From positions 103,643,279 to 103,707,278 of the forward strand of contig OX123182.2 in assembly GCA_944739405.2 (NCBI GenBank): DNA of 64,000 bases, given 5' to 3'. The DNA comes from Euclidia mi. Its lineage: Eukaryota > Arthropoda > Insecta > Lepidoptera > Erebidae. Both the position numbers and the translations under genes were made by a program. Under the pieces are notes generated by a model. The model worked only from the letters and a program-made list of their open reading frames with translations. It searched no databases and was not told the origin of the DNA. Within the stretch, counting starts at the first letter, position 1, and the number at the start of each line of letters is the position of its first letter. Of this stretch, positions 1 to 10,365 are shown piece after piece.

Positions 1-1806
1 CTACACAGTCACGCGAAAGAAGTACTACTCGTTGTATCATCATCTCCACGTCCCCTAAGGCTCCCCACATTTTTTTCGAAACACAGCTCATATGAAAGTA
101 AAATATTTAATAAGCTACCACTGTATGTATTAAAATGTAAAACGTAACTAACAATCCCATTGGACGGTCGGAATTTCAACAGTGAATTCTGTTAGATAAC
201 AGATCAACCCAATCATACCATCGATCTTCATTCAATAATGTTAAAAATTGTATGATATAGGTCAAGGCCCAAACAAACATTTAAGAGCAACTTGCAACAA
301 TAACTAAGCTTTAAACAAACTACCGAACACTCTGATGTCTTTTATATAGTAGCCATAAAGTAATATAGCTACTGGCCACAAAACCTCATAAACGGTCAAT
401 CTAACAAATAGAGGCGTAGTGTCGATAAATGTTTTATAGTAGTGTCCATTATTTTACTAGATAATGAATATAAAATAATAAGTTACACCAATATTAAGGT
501 GAATTCGCCATTTTTATGACGCATTTCACAAACTTTGTGACAATTCTTCGACAAGCTTTACGAGTAATTTTCATAAAATTCGGCCAAGGATATTCCAAAC
601 CACTGGATTGAGTTTTGATGGAACTTTGTTAAAAAAAAAAAAATACGAGGAGGTAAGCTAATTTTGTTGATATTCTCGTGGTTATATATAGTACGTTTTA
701 GTACGAAATACTTTATTTTCAATTCCAGCTTTATTGAGAAATGGGGCTTTTAATAAAATTCAAGTAGCGCTTAACTTTTATTTGTAAATCGTAATTGAGT
801 AGCTTTATAAGAATGTGCCCATTTCTTATAATATTTTATCTTTGGCAAGTAAGTAATTTAGATTACAAATACATCTATTTTTAATGAGAATAATACAGTA
901 TACGTGGGTACTAGGTTATATATCCTGGGCAACTTTATAAATACTTCAACATCACAGATGAACATTTAATTAAATTAAAACTACAATTTGCTTATCACGT
1001 CAGTATAAGTTGTCTTAGCAAATTATCATCTTCCTATCGTACTTACATAAAAATTAAATTACGTTATTACATTATAAACTTGAATGTTTGATCCGTGGAT
1101 TAATTTATTCATGATCATGTATAAAACAAAGCAGTCCTAAGAAAAACGAAGGGACATAACCAGCTGATTCTAAAATAGAACATAATACCATAATAGGATT
1201 ATATTTCAAAGCAACTCAATCAAGCTAAGAAACATTTTTACTGACGAGTGGTGAGATATTTTATTAATTGCAGTCCTTCATGCTTTGTACTAAAGTAAAC
1301 TTGCGTCGCGTCGTTGACAACCGATGTTTTACCCATTGACATGTAACATAATATAGAATAGAGTAAAGACATTGGATGGCGTTATGATTACTATGACAGG
1401 AACATAGCTTCTCTTCTTTTTAGGGTAAAATATGAATTCATTTTCGACGAATTAATTGTACAGGTATATATAATATACGTTCAAAATCATATCTTCACTC
1501 ATAAAATTCTTGTCGATATTAAACAGCCCATAAAATAATAATGATATCCAAACAGGAAAATGTTTGAACATAATATCTATCAATTGGAAGAAAGACGTGA
1601 GTATTAATATGTCTGTAAATATTTTATGTGGCAACTTTTGAAACAGACGCCGCCGTAGCTACCATAAACGTGCGAATGATGGCTATGAATGCAAGAAAGA
1701 GGAATGAAAGTTAATCGTGTATTAATGGGGTATTAAAAACTTTAGCCATCAGTAAACGACGCGACTGTATGGGGTTAATATGGATAGGAGTTTGAATTAT
1801 TACATA
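1..1806. other. AT-rich intergenic sequence, no gene seen
   Basis: No open frame here looks coding; the only ORF, near 1452..1634 on the minus strand, is short, hydrophobic and unlike any family I recognise. I see no repeat that recurs elsewhere in the window. Confidence 0.6.
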
Positions 1807-1824
1807 GATATTACAAATTCAAAC

Positions 1825-2192
1825 TTGAGCAGTAGCGATAGCCTACTGGAGATACCAATAGACTGCCATGTAGAGGGTATCGGGTTCGAATCAACGGCGC
1901 ACACCAATGACTTTTTGGAGTTATGTGCATTAAATTGTTAGTTGCCCCGTGCCTCGGAAAGCACGTTAAGCCGTCAGTCCTGGTTGTCAGGAAGATCTCT
2001 GACAGTCGTTATAGGGCGTCAGTACCTTCTAAATAAACTTACACTGGTCTAAACCATGGAATATCGCTATCCCTTCGGGATGTGGAGGGCAGACAGGCAG
2101 TTTCTCTGTGGAAAAGCTAATATTTTGCCAAATCCTGTTGGAGTAGTAAGCGGACTCCAGGTTTAAAACTGGGATAACGCTAGGAAGATGAC
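1825..2192 (+). mobile_element. tRNA-headed SINE, family A, complete copy
   Basis: A 368-bp insert with a Pol III-like head: an A-box-like segment (TAGCCTACTGG) and a B box (GGGTTCGAATC). It is followed by a body containing GTGCCTCGGAAAGCACGTTAAG, which recurs in this window. The insert is flanked by an 18-bp direct repeat (1807..1824 and 2193..2210, GATATTACAAATTCAAAC), the signature of target-primed reverse transcription. Other copies or fragments of the family lie at about 34355, 38165, 61389 and 62253. This copy keeps both promoter boxes. SINEs of this kind use LINE enzymes; which LINE is not evident. Confidence 0.85.
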
Positions 2193-2210
2193 GATATTAC
2201 AAATTCAAAC

Positions 2211-2828
2211 ATACTTCGTCCGCAGTGATATTGGTGAGGATCCAGTGGTTACGCTTGCTGCAACTTGTGTAATACAATTTTGCAAATAGAACCTCAACTG
2301 TGTTATAATGTATTGCGTCTAGATTTTAATGAAATAGAAGACAACATTTTCACAAGTGGTCAATTAACTTGATATCAATCTCTCTGAAAATAGCATAAAC
2401 CATTGGGGGTACCCATTAGTACAATAATAATGCTAGGCTATTAAACAAACGATTATTTTTTATATCCACATTTCGGTTTTCATTGAACTTATGCTAATAC
2501 TGACGAACTGGACGTGTATAGTCAATCAATATGTCAGTCTGTCAATAATTTGTTTAACAACGCGAGGTAATTTTATTGTATATCATTACCCTTTTTGTTT
2601 AGCGCTGGCAACAGTCTTCACGATCAAATACTAGGTATTATCTTCCTCCTATTAATCTCCAAAGAAGAAAAATCGACTTTTCATAGTTTACTCGATAGCA
2701 AAATAGACAACAAAAGGCAGTAAATAGCGATATCATGAGCACAATTAAAAATGCAATAATAATTGAAACCAAACAATATCAAATATTCGATATGGTTTCA
2801 ACAAACTGGAAAGGATGCTATAACAGAT
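2211..2828. other. intergenic, nothing recognised
   Basis: AT-rich sequence without a convincing ORF or a repeat shared with the rest of the window. Confidence 0.5.
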
Positions 2829-2942
2829 TTTAACCGAATGATCTAGAAACTAGGTACATTATTTATTATAATCCGACGTTTCGGTTACTTTACAGGAACC
2901 GTGGTCACAGGATAGATAGTTACACATTGAAATTAAACTGAA
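2829..2942 (-). mobile_element. Penelope-like element terminal fragment
   Basis: Shares several blocks with the ends of the Penelope-like copies at 51-54 kb: ACCGAATGATCTAGAAAC, CCGACGTTTCG, the TTTACAGGA loop and GTTACACATTGAAATTAAAC. Spacer and stem sequences differ, so this is a related but separate family. No RT or GIY-YIG coding remains. Read on the minus strand, the block at 2922..2942 corresponds to 53940..53960 in the other family, which suggests it marks the start of a terminal (pLTR-like) repeat. Confidence 0.7.
2882..2901 (-). other. RNA-hairpin candidate in Penelope terminal repeat
   Basis: On the minus strand a 5-bp stem CGGTT/AACCG encloses the 10-nt loop CCTGTAAAGT and is followed by GAAACGTCGG. 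The equivalent site in the 51-54 kb family has the stem TGAAT/ATTCG, an almost identical loop and the same downstream block. The stem therefore changes on both sides while pairing is kept. No function is known to me. Confidence 0.5.
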
Positions 2943-3382
2943 CCATTAATTTCAATGTCTCTCTCTTGGAACAACATTTTGTTTCTAAATGTCAATATAT
3001 TATTTTGTGGAGTAAGGAAAATAATCTGATTTGGGCTGGCGCACATATAGCGAAGCGTAACGCAGCACATTTTTCACTGTGAAACTGTTATCGACGTCAT
3101 TGGTATTTTAAACGAATTAATTGGTATTTCATATAATCTGTATGCACTTTATATGATGTATCTAAAATATACGATAAGATAATATATGTGATATACATAC
3201 TACGAATGATTATAGCATTAAAATGCATCGTTAAAGAAATAAAACATTTTGGATTCAAAAACACTTTAATTTACTACTTAATTATCGCATCACTAAAACT
3301 AAGATAATTACAAAATTATATGCTTTTATAATGGATAAAAGCCACTTAGCTTGTGATTGTACCTACAAAGTAAATAAAATCG
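2943..3382. other. 3' flank of SDR gene
   Basis: Downstream of the minus-strand SDR gene. A possible minus-strand poly(A) signal variant ATTAAA lies at 3265..3270, about 115 nt past the stop codon. Otherwise AT-rich with nothing recognised. Confidence 0.4.
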
Positions 3383-4156
3383 TTATATTACTACCGAAGG
3401 TGAAGCTTTTAAAAACATTCCATTATCAGTAAGATACGATGAACCAGTAACAGCTTTAGCCTTATCGCTTGCCAAAAATAGAACTAAATCAGCCACTTCT
3501 TCGGGTTCAGAAACTCTACCAAGAGCTGTCATTTTGGCCAATTTTTCAAAACAAGCTGACACTTCTTCTTTCGTTGCACCAGTATTGTCTAGTATATCTG
3601 TCATCACTGGTCCAGGGTTAACGGTGTTGACACGGACACCAGCTGGGGCTAGCTCTAAGGCTATCGACCTTGTGAAATGATCTAAAGCAGCTTTCGACGT
3701 ATTGTAGGGAAAACCATTTTCATTTACCACTCGTAGAGCAGCAACACTGGAGATATTAATGATGTTACCTTTAGTTTTCACAAGATGTGGAACTGCAAGG
3801 TGTGTTATAAGCACAGGTGCGCGGAGATTTGTGGCCATCACCTGGTCAAATGCATCCATGGCTTCCGGTTGCATAAAGCCAGAAAAAAAGGCAATACCAG
3901 CATTGTTTATTAAAATATCTAGTTGGCCGAAGTACCTTACTGTCTCATTAACAATTCGTTTAACATCTTCGTCCTTCGTGACGTCTGCTATCAGGATCAA
4001 GGGATTTCCACATTTTTTGGCGACATTATTGAGCTTGTCTTGGTTTCTTCCAACTAAACTAACTTGTGCTCCTTCCTCTGCAAACTTGATAGCTATGGCG
4101 GCTCCTATACCCGAACTAGCACCAGTCACTAGCACCACTTTGTCTTGAAAAGCCAT
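3383..4156 (-). CDS. short-chain dehydrogenase/reductase, intact
   Basis: A classical SDR of 257 residues, the usual length for FabG-like members. It is predicted to be a soluble NAD(P)(H)-dependent oxidoreductase acting on a carbonyl or alcohol; the substrate cannot be told from sequence. Visible motifs: cofactor glycine motif TGASSGIG at residues 11-18, GRN at 36-38 after strand beta-2 (a basic residue there favours NADPH), NNAG at 84-87, the Ser motif ISSVA at 135-139, catalytic YxxxK at Tyr151/Lys155, and the PG motif at 181-182. The frame is open further upstream, but only a TTG lies there. The ATG at 4154..4156 has A at -3 and G at +4 and starts at the position expected for the family, so I chose it. 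The gene has no intron. A paralogue with one nonsense codon lies 3.2 kb away on the same strand, so this is a tandem array. Such intronless arrays are common in Lepidoptera. A shared GATA-motif block lies upstream. Confidence 0.93.
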   Translation of the reverse strand: MAFQDKVVLVTGASSGIGAAIAIKFAEEGAQVSLVGRNQDKLNNVAKKCGNPLILIADVTKDEDVKRIVNETVRYFGQLDILINNAGIAFFSGFMQPEAMDAFDQVMATNLRAPVLITHLAVPHLVKTKGNIINISSVAALRVVNENGFPYNTSKAALDHFTRSIALELAPAGVRVNTVNPGPVMTDILDNTGATKEEVSACFEKLAKMTALGRVSEPEEVADLVLFLASDKAKAVTGSSYLTDNGMFLKASPSVVI

Positions 4157-4308
4157 GTTCTTGCCGCAAATTTGTGAACTAATGTTATAAACTTGAAGCA
4201 AAAAATTTACGGAGTATACTGTTTATCGTATAAGTCCCAGTTGAAAGAAGAATGCCACACTGAACATTGTTTCTGTAATAGTGTTTTATCACAAGTCTGC
4301 ATATAAAT

Positions 4309-4342
4309 TTATCTTTCATTATCAGTTACTGGAAGGTCAATT
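4309..4342 (-). promoter_or_regulatory. conserved upstream block of SDR gene (GATA motifs)
   Basis: 34 nt lying about 150-190 bp upstream of the SDR ATG, identical at 30 of 34 positions to 8193..8226 upstream of the second SDR copy. On the minus strand it reads TGATAATGAAAGATAA, giving two GATA cores. Conservation in the promoters of two paralogues suggests function or simply recent duplication. GATA factors regulate many insect midgut and fat-body genes (established); a role here is inference. Confidence 0.5.
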
Positions 4343-4865
4343 GCAATAGTTATCCTATACGAGTGTTACTGTTTGTGCATAATTAATGTGATAACACTGA
4401 TAAGCCAATGAAAAAAATACCGTTTCTGCACCTTCCTACATTATTTGCTTGTTTTAGTCATGCTTGTGAACACTTAACAGAATCTAATTTTGCTGCTTGA
4501 TTTGTGCTAATTATTAAGTTTTCCCTAAGTTTTCCCTAAATGTTCTATGCCTGTGTGGTGGTAGTGAATATGGACAAATAGAACTGAATTATTTTGCTTG
4601 CCAAATATTCCTGAAAACCTAGGAAAGACTACGATGTTTTATGCTACAATACAATAAATAGATAAATAAATACAATAACAAAATAACATATTTAAGAAAA
4701 ATAATACGGCTAGATCAGATCTCAACTGTAATCATTTGTCAAATATTTACCGTCGTTCAGAAATCAATTTCCACATATATTTACTCTTAATATGACCGTT
4801 GTTGCATCACCCTATGGTTGATTGGGAGAGAATGCTTTAAGCTTTAAGTCCGCCATTGTTCCTAC
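4343..4865. other. intergenic, nothing recognised
   Basis: AT-rich spacer with no coding signal or repeat shared elsewhere in the window. Confidence 0.5.
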
Positions 4866-5112
4866 AAATGTATTATCATCATCATCATCAACCTTTAACA
4901 GTCCACTGCTGGACTAGGCCTCTCCTTTGAAAGGACGAATTGGCCTACCATACCACGCAGGCCAAACGGGTTGGTATAGGGTTTTTATCAAGTTTTCCTT
5001 CTCTTACAGTGCTGTTCTCTGCATAATATGCTCCCTCTGTCGGCTCTTACGACACCCATGGGATGATATGGGGTGGTGACATTCCGTAATCTTAATCCGT
5101 CACCACACGGAT
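4866..5112 (-). mobile_element. LINE-tailed (SINE-like) repeat, copy 1
   Basis: About 247 bp, nearly identical to 6792..7034. On the minus strand it starts near ATCCGTGTGGTGACGG and ends in GCCTAGTCCAGCAGTGGACTG followed by (TGA)n. The tail matches the LINE 3' ends at 5641..5815 and 22503..22585, which suggests mobilisation by that LINE. There is no open frame. A plus-strand fragment of the same family lies at 17461..17525 and another short piece near 31498..31530. Confidence 0.75.
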
Positions 5113-5640
5113 GTATTTTAAAAATATGTTATAAACTTAAAGAATAAATGTATTATACATAAAGTTTAACTAAATAAAATCCTATAATTTTAAAACTACC
5201 GTACAACATTTATGATGCCATTCTTATTCAATTAAATTTTTGCGATAAGATATTTCGTTGATTGCATCCTCAATAGTCATTTAAAGGTAGAAAGACGAAT
5301 AACCAAGACGTGACAGTTATGCAAATTTATCGTTTTGCACGGATGCACGATGGTTCAAAAGACGTAATCACCGGATAGAACGTTTAAAGCTTTCCGTAAC
5401 TACTAATAGTCATTATAACTTGAAGTTTCCTTGTTTGCGCTTGCACAGTATAATTATACTCAGTGTATTAGCACGTCAAAAATCTTAACCTTGTTTAACA
5501 TGAAGTTACAAGAGTAGAAGAAATCATTTGAAAGCTTACTTTTATGACGCTTTGAATTGTAACTGTGGTGTACTTGATAAAGATAAAGATTTAATCTTAA
5601 TTGGCAAGTTTCGTAGTAAATACTGTTTAGGATATAGCCA
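5113..5640. other. intergenic, nothing recognised
   Basis: No coding or repeat signal; overlapping short ORFs around 5460..5800 are products of the LINE tail that follows. Confidence 0.5.
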
Positions 5641-5815
5641 GCATTCATCATCATCATCATCAGCCAACCACAGTCCACTGCTAGATATAGGCCTCTCCAA
5701 TGGCACGTCACTGAGCCCGATTTTCTGCTTTTCATGTCCAACCGCTGCCAGCCACTTTGCGTATATCCTCACTCCACCTAGCCGGAGGGCGTCCTACACT
5801 ACGTAGTGTAGCCAG
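5641..5815 (-). mobile_element. 5'-truncated LINE 3' end (RTE-like)
   Basis: Read on the minus strand, broken frames give VGRPSARWSEDIRKVAGSGW and EAYIQQWT. This is the conserved C-terminus of a widespread insect endonuclease-reverse transcriptase LINE family, followed directly by a (TGA)n tail (plus strand CATCATCATCATCATCATC). Only the last 50 or so codons survive, with stops between them. Same family as 22503..22585. Confidence 0.75.
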
Positions 5816-5939
5816 CATTAATTAAAATAAAAACAATTCAAAAAAGAATATAAGAATAACTATTTCATATCTGGCAGATTTATAGATAACGAATACTTAA
5901 TGATAAACGTAGTGAAATCTACTTTAAATCAGTATAAAG

Positions 5940-6425
5940 GTCACAGGTTATTAGAGCCACCCGGCACCCACTCCGCACCACCTCGCCTCGTGCGGTTAGT
6001 ATTCTTTATATGGATTTGTATGGGTATGCGCTCACTACATCAACTCCGTAGCGTCACCGGATCGCCTCTGTCGTAAGCCGTCCACGCACGGGCGGCGGGA
6101 GGTCCACCCGCCGTCCGCGCGTGGACGGCTCGGTGGCTCGCATGCTTGCCGCGCGTTGACTGCTCGTCGCCAACGCGCGGGTCCGAAGCGGACCGCGCGC
6201 TGTCCGCGAATTATTCACGTCCGAGTGTTACCAGATACACGGTAAATACCGTAGATGCACGGTAATTTTGAGCAAGACACGGTCTACGGTAATAAGCTAC
6301 TACACACGTGTAGACCTATTTAACAGACTACTCGAAAATTCGTGGACCAAGCGACGTCCACTCGTTGACCGCGCGGCGTTCACTCATTGACGGCGCGCGG
6401 TATATACGGTTGAAGCAAACCCTTT
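5940..6425. repeat. GC-rich, internally repetitive insert
   Basis: An abrupt rise in GC and CpG within AT-rich DNA. It contains repeated GTCCGCGCGTGGACG- and GACCGCGCG-like words and a run of ACGGTA motifs at 6235..6295. No open frame. Composition and abruptness suggest a MITE or another non-autonomous element, but I could not find its terminal repeats. Confidence 0.35.
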
Positions 6426-6790
6426 GAGTACTTAAAAGGCCTATCTAACGATACCCTACACGACATGATAGAAAAATATCAACTTTTGCATTTACGAGTT
6501 ACCCTTAATACAAATCTTTTTCGAATTTTATTGCATCACAATTTACAACCCTGCCAAACAGCCCTCTTATGTTTATAGTTTTCGCGTAAAACTGCGGACA
6601 GACAGACGGACGAACGGACATGGTGAATGTATAAGGGCTCCTTGTAGTTAACTACGGAACTCCTAAATCCTTATTCTCCATCAACCTGGTTAGACTAGTA
6701 ATAGGAATCCAGGCTCCAAGGTGAAAAGTCTTGGACAATACCGCTAAGACGACGGTGAATAACAAAAAAACTGTAACATTTCTTTTGAGA
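6426..6790. other. spacer with dispersed-repeat fragment
   Basis: 6575..6665 contains AAAACTGCGGACAGACAGACGG and ACTACGGAACTCCTAA, words typical of lepidopteran dispersed repeats. A SINE family A fragment (CATCAACCTGGTTAGACTAG ... AATACCGCTAAGACG) follows at about 6677..6752. No gene. Confidence 0.4.
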
Positions 6791-6791
6791 A

Positions 6792-7034
6792 ATTCATCAT
6801 CATCATCAGCTTTTAACAGTCCGCTACTGGACTAGGCCTCTCCTTTGAAAGGAGGAATTGGCCTACTATAACACGCTGGCCAAACGGGTTGGTATAGGGT
6901 TTGTATCAAGTTTTCCTTCTCTTACAGTGGTGTTCTCTGCATAATATGCTCCCTCTGTCGGCTCTTACGACACCCATGGGATGATATGGGGTGGTGACAT
7001 TCCGTATTCTTAATCCGTCACCACACGGATTTGA
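6792..7034 (-). mobile_element. LINE-tailed (SINE-like) repeat, copy 2
   Basis: Nearly identical to 4866..5112, in the same orientation and with the same ends. The two copies lie on either side of a 1.7-kb interval between the SDR genes. Non-coding. Confidence 0.75.
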
Positions 7035-7319
7035 GATTTGAGAAATTAGATCTCATGAAATATTTTTAGTTTGTTTGTCTCAAATTTTGTATCGATAGGT
7101 AATAAGATAGTATGCTTAAGTATGATGCTAGAGTAAGTTACATAATTAAAAATTTAATTTCAGAAACGAAAATATTAAAAGCACGTGGTTATGGCGTGTC
7201 AAAAACAAAGATAAACAATCCAATCATATTTCATTTATTTTCGATATCGGTAAATAATTTATACCTATGTATTTGTCATTTTACGATTAAAAAAAATGTT
7301 TTACAGTTAGTGAACATCA

Positions 7320-8078
7320 TTAAACCAAACCACTCAACATTACTCCATTATCAGTAATATACGTCGAACCAGTTATTGCTTTAGCTTTCTCGCTTGCCAA
7401 AAATACGACTAAATCAGCTACTTCTTCAGGCTCAGACACTCTCCCGACAGCTGTCATTTTCTTATATCTTTCAAAAGCAGCTATACCTTCTTCTTTAGTT
7501 GCACCCGCATTCTCTATTATATCTGAAAACACTGGTCCAAGACTTACAGTGTTGACACGAACACCACTTGGTGCTAGCTCTAAGGCAATTTACCTTGTGA
7601 AATGATCTAAACCAGCTTTCGACGTGTTGTAGGGAAAGCTAGAAGTCAGCACTCGTAGAGCTGCAACACTGGAGATATTGATGATGTTGCCTTTCGTTTT
7701 CACAAGATGGGGAACTGCGAGGTGTGTTATAAGCACGGGTGCACGAAGATTCGTAGCCATGACTTGGTCAAAGATATCCATGGCTTGTGGTTGCAAAATA
7801 CCGGCAAAGTAGCCTATCCCAGCATTATTAATTAAAACATCCAATTGGCCGAAGTACCTCACAGTTTCATCTACAATTCGTTTAGCATCTTCATCCTTAA
7901 CAATGTCAGCTATCAGGACAAAGGGATTTCCACACTTCTTGGCGACATTGTTGAGCTTTTCTTGGTTTCTTCCAACTAAACAAACTTGTGCTCCTTCATC
8001 AGCAAACTTGATAGCTATGGCAGCTCCTAAACCCGAACTAGCACCAGTCACTAGCACCACTTTGCCTTGAAGACTCAT
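7320..8078 (-). pseudogene. SDR paralogue with a single in-frame stop
   Basis: Tandem duplicate of the SDR at 3383..4156. It stays in one frame from the ATG at 8076..8078 to the terminal TAA at 7320 (252 codons), with TAA at codon 163 (7590..7592). The intact copy has TCG (Ser164) there, just after the HFTR that follows YxxxK. The N-terminal part keeps TGASSGLG, GRN, NNAG, ISSVA and YNTSK. After the stop, the conserved NPGP is replaced by SLGP, which suggests relaxed constraint. There is no frameshift. A truncated 162-residue product would lack the last helix-strand units and the dimer and substrate loops, so it is unlikely to be active. Alternatives are a polymorphic null allele, stop readthrough or an assembly error. 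It shares a promoter block with the intact gene. Confidence 0.85.
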
Positions 8079-8192
8079 ATTCTTGCCGGATATTTTAAAA
8101 CAATGTTACAAAGTTATAGCGAGCAAGGAATTAATATAATGTGGTTATCTTATCGATTCACATAAGGAGAAGATAGTGCCGAACATTTAATC

Positions 8193-8226
8193 TTATCTTT
8201 CATTATCATTCACTGCAATGTCAATT
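8193..8226 (-). promoter_or_regulatory. conserved upstream block of second SDR copy
   Basis: Counterpart of 4309..4342 (30/34 identical), 115-150 bp upstream of the ATG at 8078. On the minus strand it contains TGATAATGAAAGATAAGA. A second GATA pair (ATCGATAAGATAAC) lies closer to the gene near 8143..8158. Confidence 0.5.
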
Positions 8227-10133
8227 CTTATAGATCCCATTGGATAATATAATATGCATAATACGCTTAATATTAATTCTTAATATGAAAAGGAGTTAAA
8301 ATAATACGCGAATAATCATCATCATTTTTTTTGCGTTGCCTCGATTGTGCCTTAGCTTAGTAGTATGTACAGATGTGACAGAATATCTTCTGCGACTTAC
8401 GTAACCGAAAGCACTAGTGATATTCTATGGCTTTGACCAGAGTCAGATTTTTCCAGGTTACTGACTAGTAAAAGTAAAAGTAAAAACTGACTAACCCAAG
8501 ATCTTTAAGAGTACCGAGGCCTTAGCGTACTCTCCAAGACACGGTTCAAGCGATAATAATACCACTTTGTAGAAACAAACCTGTGCCCAATTGAAAACCA
8601 TGAAAAGAAAGGATATTGTAAAATAAGACGTATCAAACAAAATCTCGTTACAAACTAAGTATAAAATATAATATCACACACTTTCACAAACTCATAAGCC
8701 AACTAAAATGTCGCAATGACCATGTTCATACTTTGAGCCACAACTTTAGTGCTACTATTACGATTGTATGTGCTGAAGTGGTTCAAAGGAGCACGACACA
8801 GTTGACGACTTTCTTACTCGAAGCAACTGCAATAGTCTCAGCGATATTTAGAAGATTGATCTCTTAAATCCGACATACGTAGACAAGGGACATATAAAAC
8901 ATGTTTCGCAATTATTTTTGACGACCGTGCTCAAAATTTCGTCGTATAAAATAAAATAGGTTAGAGCAACGGTTTTGCTTTGTCGTTTTACGTTACTATC
9001 TAGTTTTGCTGCCTTTTATTATGTTAAGTATTACGTATATTGAGGTTTTATTTGCTACTCGTGTGATAGTAGTCTTTGATCTTACTGAAACCTTTTAATC
9101 ATCCCTCAATCACGTTTGACATTTGAACTCGTTGATTTACCGTCGCAAGACACTTCGAGCGACGTGTGTGTTGAAATTCAAATTTTCTCATTGTGATCTT
9201 TAAAGCTATTTAAATGGCTTTCAACGTATCATTCCTATATACGTCTATAACGTAGTGGTTATATTCTCTCTGTATAAATTAGCCAGCATAAAATCGTATA
9301 TCACCGCTTAGCATGATAGTGACTTAATTTGTCTGAAGCATATACTTTGCCCTTTTAGTTTCTTACCACAAACGATTTATAGATAGATTGCCATAACCAA
9401 CACGATAGGCGGAAGTTTGTTATCATACACAACTGAGTGGCACTCATCCAACCTAATCGCTTTACAGCACTCTGGAGATGTGAGCAAACTACCGGACGAT
9501 TTCTAACATAAATTGTGAAATGTTTAAAGATTTACTTCACAAATATATGTTTGATCACTTAAGCTTAAAAATATTAATAATTGATGAAATAATATAAAAT
9601 TTTCGTCATATAAGCGAACCGATATCACGCTTATATGATGAAGGCTCGAGCTGCAACTTCATCATCTCAGTATAATGCTGGTTGCACCCAAGGCTTGGCG
9701 AAAGAGTACGTTTCCCAGTTGAACTTAATTTTTAAATGATTTACCTAAATGATATCGTAATGACCGTTACGACTTTACCGTCTTTTGCGTGTCATCACAC
9801 AGATCTATCGCTTTGTAAAATAAAATTTGCAAAACACAGCTAATGGCACCCATCGGATAACCGCAGCACTATAACACACGACATCAAAGTCATCAAATCC
9901 CATGCATCGGCGGACCTACCTATAATTGGAACTATTACTGGAAACTATAAGTAAACTATCCAACAGTCTGAATTGTATTTCATAACGCCTCAGATATAAT
10001 ACAGCTTCCAGCTACAAACTGAAATGTCGTAAACTATCAATCTAACAAATGGAAGTGTAGTGTAAATCTTTTATAGTAGCGACCGACATTATTTTACAAG
10101 ACAACAAATATTAAATAATATGTAATATTATAT
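8227..10133. other. intergenic with one SINE fragment
   Basis: No gene recognised. 8480..8545 is a decayed minus-strand fragment of SINE family A (minus strand CCGTGTCTTGGAGAGTACGC). 9606..9638 is an 11-bp inverted repeat (TCATATAAGCG/CGCTTATATGA). The rest is AT-rich and featureless. Confidence 0.45.
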
Positions 10134-10365
10134 GACTGCCTCTGTAGTCCAGTGGATAGCGTATGTGTCTACTGATCGGGTCCTGGGTCGAGCAAAAAGT
10201 GTTACTGAGTTTTCTGGATTCTCAGTAGCAGCACGGAGTCTGCCAATATGCCCGGTAACGGGTATAGACTAGCCCTCTATTACGTGGGACCTGAAATTCA
10301 TAAGGTGAAACGTAGGTGTAATATTACACCTCTGCCTATTCTTACGGGGATACAGACGTGATGAT
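10134..10365 (+). mobile_element. tRNA-headed SINE, family B, copy 1
   Basis: The head resembles a tRNA A box (TAGTCCAGTGG). The body GTGTTACTGAGTTTTCTGG ... CTCAGTAGCAGCACGGAGTC recurs at 54755..54996. It ends near ACAGACGTGATGAT. No target duplication could be resolved. Confidence 0.75.

Noticed and set aside
3759..4148. 129-codon plus-strand ORF
   Set aside because: It lies exactly antisense to the SDR coding sequence and has no domain of its own; a shadow frame.
4870..4890. (CAT)n tracts as CRISPR or functional microsatellites
   Set aside because: They are the 3' tails of LINE-related repeats at several sites; no spacer structure.
6080..6420. CpG island / promoter of a host gene
   Set aside because: Internally repetitive and without a neighbouring gene start; more like a GC-rich mobile element.
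3383..8078. SDR pair as a horizontally acquired bacterial cluster
   Set aside because: FabG-like resemblance is normal for insect classical SDRs; composition, spacing and eukaryotic start context do not suggest recent transfer.
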